In this document: in pieces, positions 54,262-63,667 of the stretch
Position numbering within the stretch: position 1 is the first letter of the stretch
How the letters are laid out: each line of letters begins with the position of its first letter
From: Photobacterium damselae
GTDB lineage: Bacteria; Pseudomonadota; Gammaproteobacteria; Enterobacterales; Vibrionaceae
DNA: 64,000 nucleotides
Direction of reading: 5' to 3'
Assembly: GCF_003026815.1 (NCBI RefSeq)
Contig: NZ_PYOG01000004.1
Location: forward strand, 124,001-188,000
The notes under the pieces: model-generated
What the model saw: the letters and a program-made list of their open reading frames with translations, nothing else
What the model was told of the DNA's origin: nothing
The model's database searches: none
Position numbers and translations under genes: made by a program

Positions 54262-54900
54262 TTACTGACCAGCTAGACGCATTTCACGCTCAGCTTCAGT
54301 AAGAGAAGCAAGGAATGAATCACGTTCAAATACGCGAGTCATGTATGCTTTCACTTCTTTAGAACCTGGACCGCTTAACTCAATACCCATGGTAGGAAGA
54401 CGCCATAACAGCGGAGCTAAGTAACAGTCAACTAGGCTGAACTCATCGCTCATGAAATATGGGTATTCAGCAAATACAGGTGCTAGTGCCAGCAGCTCTT
54501 CACGAAGTTGTTTACGTGCTTTATCTGCATCATCCAATGTGCCGTTGTTAACCTTTTCAGCTAAGGTGTACCAGTTACGCTCAACACGGTACATCATTAG
54601 ACGGCTATTACCACGAGCTACCGGGTAAACAGGCATTAGAGGTGGGTGAGGGAAACGCTCATCCAAGTACTCCATAATGATGTTTGCCTGATACAACACG
54701 AGTTCACGATCAACAAGAGTTGGTACAGAATGATATGGGTTTAGGTCTAGTAGATCTTCTGGTAAGTTATTTGGCTCAACTAACTCAGTTTCAAAACTAA
54801 CACCTTTCTCTGCTAGTACAATTCGTACTTGATGGCTGTAGATGTCTGAAGCATCAGAGTACAGAGTCATCACAGAGCGTTTATTGGCAGCAACAGCCAT
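54262..54900 (-). CDS. sspA: Stringent starvation protein A
   Basis: 212 aa GST-fold protein that binds RNA polymerase and affects stationary-phase and acid-stress gene expression. N-terminal thioredoxin-like half (VRIVLAEKGVSFETELVEPNNLPEDLLDLNPYHSVPTLVD) and helical C-terminal half; it lacks glutathione-binding residues in E. coli. It lies 85 nt after petC. Confidence 0.96.
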   Translation of the reverse strand: MAVAANKRSVMTLYSDASDIYSHQVRIVLAEKGVSFETELVEPNNLPEDLLDLNPYHSVPTLVDRELVLYQANIIMEYLDERFPHPPLMPVYPVARGNSRLMMYRVERNWYTLAEKVNNGTLDDADKARKQLREELLALAPVFAEYPYFMSDEFSLVDCYLAPLLWRLPTMGIELSGPGSKEVKAYMTRVFERDSFLASLTEAEREMRLAGQ

Positions 54901-54985
54901 TCACCCCTCCAGTATATTCAATACATAAAAGGCAATGGAAGCACCAGCCCCCATTGCGAGATTCTTAACCCACTAGATTACCTTA

Positions 54986-55723
54986 CTAATGGACATCACG
55001 CCAATATTCTTTCTTCAACAGTATGGCTAAAATAAAGAAAATTGCGATAAATCCCATTACCCACCAGCCCAATCGCTGACGTTCGAGTTTCATAGGTTCA
55101 CCAGAATACTCAAGGAAATTCACCAAATCGCGAATCGCTTGATCATACTCTTCTTGATTTAACTCTCCTGTGCCATCTGACTCAATTCCAACAAATTCTT
55201 GAACTTCTTCACCATCAATCAGCTTAGTTTCATAAATTTTATTTGGCACACCTTGTAGCTCTTCTAGAACATGAGGCATACCTACGCTTGGAAAGACTAA
55301 GTTATTCACCCCAAATGGACGAGATGGATCGGCATAAAACGAACGTAAATAAGTATAGAGCCAATCTGTCCCCCGAACCCGAGCAACCATAGTTAAATCA
55401 GGAGCTGGCGCACCAAACGATGCTGCAGCGTAATCAGGAGAAATGCTGTTTGTCATCAGATCACCAATTTTGGCATTTTCATCAAAAACCAAATTCTCCA
55501 TCATAAGATCAGGCGGGATCGCTAAATCATTCGCCACTCGCTCATAGCGTTGATACTGCATGGAGTGACAGGCTAAACAGTAATTAACAAATAATTTAGC
55601 CCCCTTTTGTAGCGATGCTTTATCTCGAAGATCATTGTTTGGTTGATCCAGCGAAACATTGGATCCAGCAGCCAATACCAATGAAGGAATAAATGCAAAG
55701 AAAACTATTAACCATTTTTTCAT
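54986..55723 (-). CDS. petC: Cytochrome c1 subunit of the bc1 complex
   Basis: 245 aa. Signal peptide (KWLIVFFAFIPSLVLAA), haem c motif CLACH near residue 50, Met ligand in the PAPDLTMVARVRGTDW segment, and one C-terminal membrane anchor (WWVMGFIAIFFILAIL). It transfers electrons from the Rieske protein to cytochrome c. Four-base overlap with petB. Confidence 0.96.
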   Translation of the reverse strand: MKKWLIVFFAFIPSLVLAAGSNVSLDQPNNDLRDKASLQKGAKLFVNYCLACHSMQYQRYERVANDLAIPPDLMMENLVFDENAKIGDLMTNSISPDYAAASFGAPAPDLTMVARVRGTDWLYTYLRSFYADPSRPFGVNNLVFPSVGMPHVLEELQGVPNKIYETKLIDGEEVQEFVGIESDGTGELNQEEYDQAIRDLVNFLEYSGEPMKLERQRLGWWVMGFIAIFFILAILLKKEYWRDVH

Positions 55724-56985
55724 TTGTAATTCACCCTCTCTGGTAATGGTTTGGTCGCTTCATTTTTGCTGTAGAAGAACAACAAAACAAAAAACATGAA
55801 GTAAGCAAAACTAAAGATTTGGGCAAGCAAGGTATAGGTTGGAGTTGCCGGTAATGCACCTAAAATACCTAGCGCAACAAAGCTTACGGTAAATTGGGCA
55901 ATATTGGCTAAATGAAGCTTACTGCGGTAACGAAAAGAGCGAACTTTACAACGATCAAGCCAAGGTAATAAAAACAGCATGATAATAGAAAGCCCCATCG
56001 CCGCTACACCTAATAGCTTATCAGGCACCGCTCGCAGGATGGCGTAAAATGGCGTGAAATACCAAACGGGAGCAATATGCTCAGGTGTTTTTAACGGATT
56101 AGCAGCTTCAAAGTTAGGTGGCTCAAGGAAATAGCCTCCCATCTCAGGATTAAAGAAAATGACATAGCTGAATAAGAAAGCAAATACCGCTACACCAATA
56201 AGATCTTTTACTGTGCCATAAGGGTGAAATGGGATCGAATCAATGATGTCGTACTTTTTGGTGTAGTACTTATGGAACTTAAATTGCGGACTATACCCTT
56301 CTCCTTTGCTTCCTTTTGGTAGTTTAGTCTCGATACCATCAGGGTTATTAGATCCCACTTCATGCAATGCTAAAACATGGAGAACCACAAGTAGTAGTAA
56401 GACGATAGGTAAGGCAATAACATGAAGCGCAAAGAATCGGTTGAGCGTTGCTCCAGAAATAACATAATCTCCGCGGATCCAAAGGGTCAAATCATCGCCA
56501 ATGACAGGGATCGCACCGAAAAGAGAAATGATAACCTGTGCTCCCCAGTACGACATTTGCCCCCATGGCAGTAGATACCCCATAAAAGCCTCAGCCATTA
56601 AGACTAAGAAAATCAACATACCAAATAGCCATAGCAGCTCTCTAGGTTGCTGATACGAGCCGTAAATCAGGCCCCGATACATATGGAGATAGATCACCAC
56701 AAAAAATGCTGACGCACCGGTAGAGTGCATATAACGTAATAGCCAACCATAATCGACATCACGCATAATATATTCAACCGATGCAAACGCCCCTTCTCCA
56801 GAAGGAACATAGTTCATCGTAAGCCAAATTCCGGTAATAAGCTGGTTAACCAAGACCAACATTGCAAGGGAACCAAACAGATACCAGAAGTTAAAATTCT
56901 TTGGCATTGGGTATTCTGACAGATGCTTTTTGTAAGCATTCATCACAGGAAGGCGTTTTTCAAGCCAAGCAGAAAATCCAGACAT
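55720..56985 (-). CDS. petB: Cytochrome b subunit of the bc1 complex
   Basis: 421 aa polytopic protein with paired haem-ligand histidines in helices B and D (RYMHSTGASAFFVVIYLHMYRGL and RFFALHVIALPIVLLLLVVLHVLALH) and the Qo-site PEWY-like element, here APVWYFTPFYAILRAVPDK. It oxidises ubiquinol and pumps protons by the Q cycle. Overlaps petA by one base. Confidence 0.97.
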   Translation of the reverse strand: MSGFSAWLEKRLPVMNAYKKHLSEYPMPKNFNFWYLFGSLAMLVLVNQLITGIWLTMNYVPSGEGAFASVEYIMRDVDYGWLLRYMHSTGASAFFVVIYLHMYRGLIYGSYQQPRELLWLFGMLIFLVLMAEAFMGYLLPWGQMSYWGAQVIISLFGAIPVIGDDLTLWIRGDYVISGATLNRFFALHVIALPIVLLLLVVLHVLALHEVGSNNPDGIETKLPKGSKGEGYSPQFKFHKYYTKKYDIIDSIPFHPYGTVKDLIGVAVFAFLFSYVIFFNPEMGGYFLEPPNFEAANPLKTPEHIAPVWYFTPFYAILRAVPDKLLGVAAMGLSIIMLFLLPWLDRCKVRSFRYRSKLHLANIAQFTVSFVALGILGALPATPTYTLLAQIFSFAYFMFFVLLFFYSKNEATKPLPERVNYK

Positions 56986-57578
56986 TAGGCAACCTCCTCC
57001 CCATCAACACCGACTAAAATCGTATTATCATCAAGAAATGTATGAGGTGGCACCACAAGGTTTAAAGGGGCTGGAACACCAGAGAAGACTCTGCCCGCCA
57101 TATCAAATTTGGAACCATGACACGGACAAAAAAATCCAGATGCGATACCACTGACTTGTTCACTAAAAGTATTGGGTAAATAGGTTGGCGAACAACCAAG
57201 GTGAGTACAGATACCAACCGCTAAGAAAATTTCTGGCTTAACAGAGCGATAAGCATTTTTTGCATAATCAGGTTGTTGAGGTTCATCCGATGCAGCATCT
57301 CGTAATTGTTCATCGTGTCCTTCTAATTGCTTCAATACTGCGTCACTGCGACGAACCACCCAAACAGGCTTACCTCGCCACTCAACTCGGATCATCTGCC
57401 CCTCTTCTAGCTTGCTGATATCAACTTCGACTGGGGCTCCAGCGGCTTTTGCTTTTGCACTTGGGTTCCACGATTTAATAAATGGAACCGCAATAGCTGC
57501 AGCACCTAAACCGCCCACAACCGAGGTGGTAACGGTAAGAAACCGACGTCTGCCACTACTGATCGGCGTATTGCTCAT
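56985..57578 (-). CDS. petA: Rieske iron-sulfur subunit of the bc1 complex
   Basis: 197 aa. An uncleaved Tat-type signal anchor ([21 protein letters not shown]) and the two Rieske loops CTHLGC and CPCHGSKFD supply two Cys and two His to the [2Fe-2S] cluster. First gene of petABC; the promoter should lie in the 414-nt gap upstream. Confidence 0.97.
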   Translation of the reverse strand: MSNTPISSGRRRFLTVTTSVVGGLGAAAIAVPFIKSWNPSAKAKAAGAPVEVDISKLEEGQMIRVEWRGKPVWVVRRSDAVLKQLEGHDEQLRDAASDEPQQPDYAKNAYRSVKPEIFLAVGICTHLGCSPTYLPNTFSEQVSGIASGFFCPCHGSKFDMAGRVFSGVPAPLNLVVPPHTFLDDNTILVGVDGEEVA

Positions 57579-57925
57579 TCAACATTCTCCCTTGTACTCC
57601 TGTACGGATTATTGTTATGTCCCTATTAGTTCCGGAGTGTTAACGACTTTACCTCATATGTTACGTCCTGTATGGCTGTTAACTACTGGCATCAGCACGC
57701 AAAAGAAGCGTATTAGCGAACGATTACAACCATCATTTTCGTCACTTTATTATCAATAGTTATTACAATATTAAACTATTGTTAACATAAAAGGATAAAG
57801 AAAAGACCTGTTAATAACAAGTTATAGACTAGGGTTTGCCATAAATGTGAGAGATAGGTGGGCTTTCAGATAAGAATGATAAATGACGTTACACAATGTC
57901 ATTAAAATAAAAACAATAGATAAAG
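57579..57925. other. Gap upstream of petA
   Basis: No gene seen. It contains a perfect 8-bp inverted repeat CAATAGTT (57754-57761) / AACTATTG (57774-57781) in AT-rich DNA and a 9-bp imperfect one at 57882-57903 (AATGACGTT / AATGTCATT). The petABC promoter is presumably here but I could not assign it. Confidence 0.5.
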
Positions 57926-57954
57926 AAAAAGCCCAACCCGGAGGTTGAGCTTTT
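57926..57954 (-). terminator. Terminator after rpsI
   Basis: On the minus strand AAGCTCAACC-TCCG-GGTTGGGCTT followed by TTTC; one G-T pair. It ends the rplM-rpsI operon. Confidence 0.88.
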
Positions 57955-57992
57955 CTGTACACAGTTCCAGATATAAAATCTGAAAAGCGATA

Positions 57993-58385
57993 TTAACGCT
58001 TAGAGAACTGTGGACGACGACGTGCTTTACGTAGACCAACTTTCTTACGTTCAACGCGACGTGCGTCACGAGTAACATAACCAGCTGCACGTAGAGCAGG
58101 ACGTAGAGTCTCATCGTACTCCATAAGAGCGCGAGTGATACCGTGACGGATTGCACCTGATTGACCAGTGATACCACCACCTTTAACAGTGATGTATAGG
58201 TCAAGTTTCTCAGTCATTTCAACTAGCTCAAGAGGCTGACGAACAACCATACGAGCTGTTGGGCGACCGAAGTACTCTTCGATGCTACGCTTGTTGATTA
58301 CGATGTTGCCTGTGCCTGGTTTAATGAAAACGCGAGCAGCTGAGCTTTTGCGACGGCCAGTGCCGTAGTATTGATTCTCTGCCAT
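57993..58385 (-). CDS. rpsI: 30S ribosomal protein S9
   Basis: 130 aa, starting [20 protein letters not shown] at ATG 58385, with GGGGA 8 nt upstream. Conserved C-terminus [16 protein letters not shown], whose tail reaches the ribosomal P site. 15 nt after rplM. Confidence 0.98.
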   Translation of the reverse strand: MAENQYYGTGRRKSSAARVFIKPGTGNIVINKRSIEEYFGRPTARMVVRQPLELVEMTEKLDLYITVKGGGITGQSGAIRHGITRALMEYDETLRPALRAAGYVTRDARRVERKKVGLRKARRRPQFSKR

Positions 58386-58400
58386 TGTCATAATCCCCAA

Positions 58401-58829
58401 TTAGATGTCTAGAACTTTAGGCTGCTGTGCAGCGTGATTGTGCTCAGTACCTGCGTAAACTTTAAGCTTACGGTACATAGCACGGCCTAAAGGACCTTTA
58501 GGAAGCATGCCTTTAACAGCGATTTCGATAACCATTTCTGGTTTCTTCGCAATTAGCTTCTCAAAGCTGATTGACTTAAGACCACCGATGTAACCAGTGT
58601 GGTGGTGGTACATCTTGTCAGTCTTCTTAGCGCCAGTTACAGCAACTTTTTCTGCGTTGATAACTACGATGTAGTCACCAGTGTCAACGTGTGGAGTGTA
58701 CTCCGGCTTATGCTTACCACGTAGACGAGATGCGATTTCAGTTGCTAGACGACCAAGAGTTTTACCTTCAGCGTCAACAACATACCAGTCACGTTTTACA
58801 GTTTCTGGTTTAGCAACGAAAGTTTTCAT
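58401..58829 (-). CDS. rplM: 50S ribosomal protein L13
   Basis: 142 aa, [33 protein letters not shown]; normal length. First gene of the rplM-rpsI operon; in E. coli L13 represses its own operon by binding the leader. Confidence 0.98.
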   Translation of the reverse strand: MKTFVAKPETVKRDWYVVDAEGKTLGRLATEIASRLRGKHKPEYTPHVDTGDYIVVINAEKVAVTGAKKTDKMYHHHTGYIGGLKSISFEKLIAKKPEMVIEIAVKGMLPKGPLGRAMYRKLKVYAGTEHNHAAQQPKVLDI

Positions 58830-58990
58830 GCTAATTCTTACCCAATAATTTAAATAGTTTCACTTTCATAGGACCACCGATTGATGGCCCCTCTGTAAGA
58901 GCCCAATCATCACCCCTTCGAGTGGTTGGCACTCACGACAATTTGCCGTTACAGGTACGGTGGGTCGCAAGATTATAGAGAAGGGTGGAG
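58830..58990 (-). promoter_or_regulatory. rplM promoter and 5' leader (tentative)
   Basis: A TATAAT -10 (complement of 58972-58977) is followed by a G+C-rich discriminator typical of growth-rate-controlled ribosomal promoters, giving a leader of about 135 nt. The leader contains a GAGTG/CACTC hairpin near 58919-58933 and complementary GATTG/CAATC segments, where L13 autoregulation would be expected. No clear -35. Confidence 0.4.
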
Positions 58991-59097
58991 AAAAAATCAC
59001 CTTTTTTCCAAAAAAAAATCTAATTTTTTCTTTCTCGCTAATTTTCTCACCGTAAACACTACTTTTTCGACATTTTCATACTCACCCGATTTGAGGT

Positions 59098-60201
59098 TTA
59101 TGGGCGGTGTTGTTGTGCCAGATAATCATGACTTTGCATTTCAATTAGCCGTGAACAGCAGCGTTCAAACTCAAATCGCAATAACGTACCTTGATACATA
59201 TGCTCTATTGAAATTTGAGATGAAATCAGCAACTTAACTCGTCGCTCATAGAATTCATCCACTAATGCGATAAAACGCCGCATCGCATCATTTTGGCCAT
59301 CATCCATCATCGGGATCCCTTCAACTATCACCGTATGATATAAACGTGCAATTTCAATGTAATCATTAGCACTACGAGCGGTTTGACACAGAGCTGAAAA
59401 TTGGCAATACAACACATCACTCGCCTGCCCTAATGTAGCGATCGCTCTATTGTTAATATGAATCGGCTGCCCATAAATCCGAGGCTCTCTCGATAACGAA
59501 ATAAAAGCCTGTTGTAACTGCTCTGCAACCACATCGGTTAATGGATAATAAAAAAGCTTAGCTTGCTCTAATTGACGCAATCGATAATCGGTCGGGGAAT
59601 CTAAATGAATTACCTTACAATGTTGCTCAAGCAGCGCGATAGTCGGTAAAAAGCGAGCTCTTTGTAGGCCATTTCGATAAAGGTCATGTGGGGGAATATT
59701 CGACGTTGCCACCAAAATAATCCCCTGTGCAAATAAGGCTTCAAACAGGTTAGCCAATATCATGGCATCGGTGATATCCGAGACAAAAAATTCATCAAAG
59801 CACAACACATCTATCTGTTTATTTAAGGTCTTCGCAACCTCTTTTAATGGATCAACTTGTTGCTCTAGCTGCCCTAGCTGGCGATGAACATACTGCATAA
59901 AACGATGGAAATGGATTCTCTGTTTACGTTGAGTAGGTAATGTCTCAAAAAACAGATCCATTAAGTAAGTTTTCCCTCTTCCAACCCCTCCCCATAAATA
60001 TAAGCCTTTAATTGGCACGCTCTTCGCTTGTTGTGATGGGGGGAACCATTGATGCCAAAATGAAACTTTAGCTTGCTCTGGTTTTTGCTGAAGTAAATTT
60101 TGGTATAACTCATCAAATTGTTCTATTACGGCCGCTTGGTACGGATCTGCAACAAAATCGGGTTGTTTCAGATCCAACTGATATTTTTCTATTGGCGTCA
60201 T
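59098..60201 (-). CDS. zapE: Cell division ATPase ZapE (AFG1-like)
   Basis: 367 aa AAA-type ATPase that affects Z-ring stability under stress. Walker A LWGGVGRGKTYLMDLF near residue 70, Walker B DVLCFDEFFVSDITDA near 135, sensor region LVATSNIPPHDLYRNGLQR. Stands alone, divergent from zapG. Confidence 0.95.
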   Translation of the reverse strand: MTPIEKYQLDLKQPDFVADPYQAAVIEQFDELYQNLLQQKPEQAKVSFWHQWFPPSQQAKSVPIKGLYLWGGVGRGKTYLMDLFFETLPTQRKQRIHFHRFMQYVHRQLGQLEQQVDPLKEVAKTLNKQIDVLCFDEFFVSDITDAMILANLFEALFAQGIILVATSNIPPHDLYRNGLQRARFLPTIALLEQHCKVIHLDSPTDYRLRQLEQAKLFYYPLTDVVAEQLQQAFISLSREPRIYGQPIHINNRAIATLGQASDVLYCQFSALCQTARSANDYIEIARLYHTVIVEGIPMMDDGQNDAMRRFIALVDEFYERRVKLLISSQISIEHMYQGTLLRFEFERCCSRLIEMQSHDYLAQQHRP

Positions 60202-60350
60202 CCTTAACCTTACTTATTATCAATTTGGTGAATTTGAAAGAAGAAACACGACTCCTTTCACACAAATAGAAAATCATTATGACGGCTGGCCTGGTTTTGA
60301 GTAAATAGGACAGCGAAAGATAAATATTATTGAAGTCACAAGGAGCATGT

Positions 60351-60818
60351 ATGGCTATGACTTGGATTCCTGCGCTATTAATTTTTGTAGTCGGCGCATT
60401 GATCGGTGCATTCGTCGCTCGATTAGGTAATAAAAACGTAAAGCAACAAAAAGAATTAAAGAAAGACTTAGACAAATCACGTTATGAATTGGAGCAATAT
60501 CGTCAAGAATTGGTTGATCATTTTGCTCGTAGCGCCGAGCTACTCGATAACGTCGCAAAAGATTACAGCAAACTGTATGAGCATATGGCCAAAACCTCCA
60601 CAGAGTTAATGCCAAACCTACCAGCTCAAGATAACCCATTTGCTCATCGTATTAGCAACTTAACAGCAGTTAAAGCCGAACATAGTGATGATAAGACTCA
60701 GGACCAGCCGCGTGATTATGCCAATGGTGCAACTGGCTTGTTTAGTGGTAAAACTGAGGACAAATCAGAAGTTGCTTCAGAGCCAGAAAAAGCCCCTGAA
60801 GCTAAAGTTGCGAGCTAG
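60351..60818 (+). CDS. zapG: Cell division/envelope protein ZapG (YhcB, DUF1043)
   Basis: 155 aa. ATG 60351 with AAGGAG 5 nt upstream gives MAMTWIPALLIFVVGALIGAFVARLG, an N-terminal membrane anchor, followed by a coiled coil (KQQKELKKDLDKSRYELEQYRQ) and a disordered acidic tail. Implicated in coordinating envelope growth and division. Upstream of degQ, as in E. coli. Confidence 0.93.
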   Translation: MAMTWIPALLIFVVGALIGAFVARLGNKNVKQQKELKKDLDKSRYELEQYRQELVDHFARSAELLDNVAKDYSKLYEHMAKTSTELMPNLPAQDNPFAHRISNLTAVKAEHSDDKTQDQPRDYANGATGLFSGKTEDKSEVASEPEKAPEAKVAS

Positions 60819-60840
60819 GACACATTTTTAATGACTCTTA

Positions 60841-60869
60841 TCACAATTTCATGGAATAAATAATTGTGA
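60841..60869. repeat. Inverted repeat TCACAATT/AATTGTGA upstream of degQ
   Basis: Perfect 8-bp arms at 60841-60848 and 60862-60869 with a 13-nt spacer, just upstream of the sigma-E-like -35. Possibly a regulator site or weak transcript end for zapG. Its arms are in the reverse order to a CRP site. Confidence 0.45.
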
Positions 60870-60872
60870 CTA

Positions 60873-60900
60873 GGAACTTCACTCCAGACTATCAGTCTTA
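60873..60900 (+). promoter_or_regulatory. Sigma-E (RpoE) promoter for degQ
   Basis: GGAACTT (60873-60879), 15 bases, then GTCTTA (60895-60900). This matches the E. coli sigma-E consensus GGAACTT-N15/16-GTCTAA in all but one base. The start point would be near 60907, leaving a leader of about 25 nt before ATG 60932. Confidence 0.75.
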
Positions 60901-60926
60901 TTGGGACAGATATTACTGGAGTGAAG
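60877..60926 (+). promoter_or_regulatory. Inverted repeat covering the degQ ribosome binding site
   Basis: CTTCACTCCAG (60877-60887) and CTGGAGTGAAG (60916-60926) are perfect 11-bp complements with a 28-nt spacer. The right arm holds GGAG and GAAG, the only ribosome binding candidates for ATG 60932. In a transcript starting upstream of 60877 the site would be masked; a transcript from the sigma-E promoter would lack the left arm. Confidence 0.65.
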
Positions 60927-60931
60927 AAATA

Positions 60932-62299
60932 ATGAGAAAACCTCTGCTTGTTTTAAGTGCACTGGCTTTAGGTATTAGTTCAGTTGTCACCCCGATGACG
61001 GCAACTGCGGCGTTACCTACCGCCGTTAATAATCAACAAGTACCTAGCCTTGCGCCAATGCTTGAGCAAGTAACACCAGCTGTAGTAAGCATTGCAGTTG
61101 AAGGCAAACACGTTTCCAAACAGCGCCTACCTGAGGCTTATCGCTTTTTCTTTGGTCCAGATTTCCCTACCGAGCAAGTACGAGAACAACCATTTAGAGG
61201 GTTAGGCTCGGGGGTCATTATTGACGCTAAAAAAGGGTATGTCGTTACCAATAACCATGTTGTTGATGGCGCAGATACCATCAAAGTACAGCTTTCTGAC
61301 GGACGTGAGGTAAAAGCAAAGCTGCTTGGTACCGATAAAATGTCTGATATTGCGCTGCTGCAATTAGAAGATGCCAAAGATCTTACGGCTATCAAACTCG
61401 CTGACTCTGATAATCTTCGCGTAGGTGATTTTGCCGTTGCTATCGGTAACCCATTTGGCCTAGGACAAACAGTAACATCAGGTATTGTTTCCGCACTTGG
61501 TCGTAGTGGTTTAAATATCGAGAACTTCGAAAACTTTATCCAAACTGATGCGCCAATCAATAGCGGTAACTCAGGTGGTGCCTTAGTAAACCTAAATGGT
61601 GAGTTAATTGGTATTAATACCGCGATTCTTGGCCCTAACGGTGGTAACGTCGGTATCGGTTTTGCAATCCCTGCTAATATGGTGAAAAACTTAACAGATC
61701 AACTTATCGAATTTGGTCAAGTTAAGCGCGGTGTTCTGGGTGTTACTGGTGGTGAGCTAACCTCTGAGCTAGCTGAAACCTTTGGCTATAAGACGAATCA
61801 CGGTGCGTTTGTAAGCCAAGTACTTCCTGAAGGCTCTGCGGCAAAAGCTGGTCTAAAAGCGGGTGATATTATTGTTTCAGTCAATAATAAGCCGATTCGC
61901 ACTTTCAGTGAATTACGCGCAAAAATTGCAACTCTAGGTGCTGGTAAAAAAGTAACACTAGGCCTAATTCGCGATGGTAAAGAGCTGAATGTTCCTGTGA
62001 CTTTAGAAGCGGCAAAACAGACTCAAGTTAAAGCTGATGATCTGCATGAAAGCTTAGCCGGTGCTGAATTTGCTAATACTAGCCCAGAAGATAAAGTTCA
62101 CGGAGTTAAAGTAACCGAGCTGAACAAACAATCTATTGCGGCTCGCTATGGCTTGAAGAAGGGCGATATTATTATTGGTCTAAACCGTCAGCCAATTAAA
62201 AACCTTGGCGAACTTCGTAAGGCGCTTGAGAAAAAACCAAACGTACTTGCAATGGAAGTTAAACGTGGTGATAGCGTATTGTATTTAATCATGCGTTAA
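60932..62299 (+). CDS. degQ: Periplasmic serine protease/chaperone DegQ (Do family)
   Basis: 455 aa. ATG 60932 opens a signal peptide (MRKPLLVLSALALGISSVVTP, cleavage near TATAA); upstream in-frame codons do not. The trypsin-like domain has the catalytic His in VVTNNHVVDGAD, Asp in SDIALLQLED and Ser in INSGNSGGALV; two PDZ domains follow. It degrades or refolds damaged periplasmic proteins. The degS-adjacent position favours the name degQ, but the sigma-E promoter is a DegP-like feature, and this may be the organism's DegP equivalent. Confidence 0.94.
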   Translation: MRKPLLVLSALALGISSVVTPMTATAALPTAVNNQQVPSLAPMLEQVTPAVVSIAVEGKHVSKQRLPEAYRFFFGPDFPTEQVREQPFRGLGSGVIIDAKKGYVVTNNHVVDGADTIKVQLSDGREVKAKLLGTDKMSDIALLQLEDAKDLTAIKLADSDNLRVGDFAVAIGNPFGLGQTVTSGIVSALGRSGLNIENFENFIQTDAPINSGNSGGALVNLNGELIGINTAILGPNGGNVGIGFAIPANMVKNLTDQLIEFGQVKRGVLGVTGGELTSELAETFGYKTNHGAFVSQVLPEGSAAKAGLKAGDIIVSVNNKPIRTFSELRAKIATLGAGKKVTLGLIRDGKELNVPVTLEAAKQTQVKADDLHESLAGAEFANTSPEDKVHGVKVTELNKQSIAARYGLKKGDIIIGLNRQPIKNLGELRKALEKKPNVLAMEVKRGDSVLYLIMR

Positions 62300-62323
62300 T
62301 CATACTCTAATCCCCATTGATTG

Positions 62324-62354
62324 AGCCTCAGTTCACGTAAACTGGGGCTTTTTT
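62324..62354 (+). terminator. Terminator after degQ
   Basis: AGCCTCAGTT pairs with AACTGGGGCT (one G-T pair) around a 6-nt loop, then six T. Confidence 0.88.
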
Positions 62355-62446
62355 ATGGATTCAATTTGGTTATCTCTTCGCTGTAATGCTATTCTTGAGC
62401 ACCTTTTGTAGATTTTATTTTCCGAGCTTTTTTCAGAGGAACTTTA

Positions 62447-63562
62447 ATGCTGGCTTTTCTTGGGCGTTCAGTTTTGCTAGGCCTTGCCACTGCTGCAATT
62501 TTACTGCTAGCTGTTCCTGATTTACGTCAAAATATAATCTCTGCTCCAACGGTCTCTATTAGTGATGACGACTCAAGCTCACAGTTATCTTTTAACTATG
62601 CGGTTCGTCGCGCATCACCAGCTGTTGTTAATATTTATAACCGTCGCTATAACACCGAAGATCGCCTTAAGCTTACCACTCAAGGTTTAGGCTCTGGCGT
62701 TATCATGAGCGATAAAGGTTATATTTTAACAAACTACCATGTTGTCGCTCAGGCAGACCAAGTTATTGTCGCCTTACAAGACGGTCGTTTCTTTACCGCT
62801 CAATTGATTGGTAAAGATCAAGAAACCGATCTTGCCGTCTTAAAAATCAATGCCGAAAACTTACCTGTAATTCCCGTTAATCCAAACTATAAAGCGGCGG
62901 TTGGTGATGTTGTTTTAGCTATAGGTAACCCATATAACCTGGGCCAAACCACAACCTTTGGTATCATTTCAGCAACAGGACGCTCTGGAGTCAGTTTTTA
63001 CGGCCATCAGGACTTTTTACAAACCGATGCAGCAATCAATGAGGGTAACTCAGGGGGGGCTCTGGTTAATACTAAAGGTGAGCTGGTCGGTATCAATACT
63101 GCATCCTTCCACCCTGCTAATATTGAAACATACGGTATTTCTTTTGCCATACCTTATGAGTCAGCGATTAAGATCATGAAAAAACTGATTGCAGATGGTC
63201 GTGTGATTCGAGGCTATATCGGCATTGATGGCAGTGAAATAAACCCAGTGATGGCACGCTTATATGATGCAGATCAAATCAATGGGATCTTGGTTCTGGG
63301 CATGAATCCAGATGGACCGGCAGCAAAAGCTGGGATTCATGTTCGTGATATCTTGGTCGAAATTGACGGTAAACCAGTTAAAGATATGCTCAGTGTTCTT
63401 GATATTGTTACCGACATTCGCCCAGGTACTCATGTCAAAGTAAAAGTACTGCGCAATGGTAAGCCAATGATTTTAGATGTGTTAATTGGTAATAAACCAG
63501 AGAACTTAGGGACAAAACCTGAACCGCCAGTACAGCAACTTCCCCCAGTACCACCAAGCTAG
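62447..63562 (+). CDS. degS: Site-1 protease DegS, sigma-E stress sensor
   Basis: 371 aa. N-terminal membrane anchor (GRSVLLGLATAAILLLAVP), protease domain with His in ILTNYHVVAQAD, Asp in ETDLAVLKI and Ser in INEGNSGGALV, and one PDZ domain (about residues 255-345) that senses misfolded porin C-termini and starts RseA cleavage. The last 25 residues are Pro-rich. AGAGGAA precedes the start. Confidence 0.96.
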   Translation: MLAFLGRSVLLGLATAAILLLAVPDLRQNIISAPTVSISDDDSSSQLSFNYAVRRASPAVVNIYNRRYNTEDRLKLTTQGLGSGVIMSDKGYILTNYHVVAQADQVIVALQDGRFFTAQLIGKDQETDLAVLKINAENLPVIPVNPNYKAAVGDVVLAIGNPYNLGQTTTFGIISATGRSGVSFYGHQDFLQTDAAINEGNSGGALVNTKGELVGINTASFHPANIETYGISFAIPYESAIKIMKKLIADGRVIRGYIGIDGSEINPVMARLYDADQINGILVLGMNPDGPAAKAGIHVRDILVEIDGKPVKDMLSVLDIVTDIRPGTHVKVKVLRNGKPMILDVLIGNKPENLGTKPEPPVQQLPPVPPS

Positions 63563-63610
63563 ATAATGGCGTGAATAACCATTAACAAATATGATCTATT
63601 AACATTCTGA

Positions 63611-63650
63611 GATATAAAAAACCTCGCACACTGGCGAGGTTTTTTATATC
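63611..63650. terminator. Bidirectional terminator between degS and murA
   Basis: A perfect 17-bp stem with arms GATATAAAAAACCTCGC and its complement, a 6-nt loop, and A/T runs inside the stem on both strands. Confidence 0.92.
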
Positions 63651-63667
63651 AAGCAATTAAGAGTCTC

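Noticed and set aside
62438-62444. GGAACTT just before degS, resembling a sigma-E -35
   Set aside because: It overlaps the degS ribosome binding site 3 nt from the ATG, and no -10 follows at the right distance outside the coding sequence.
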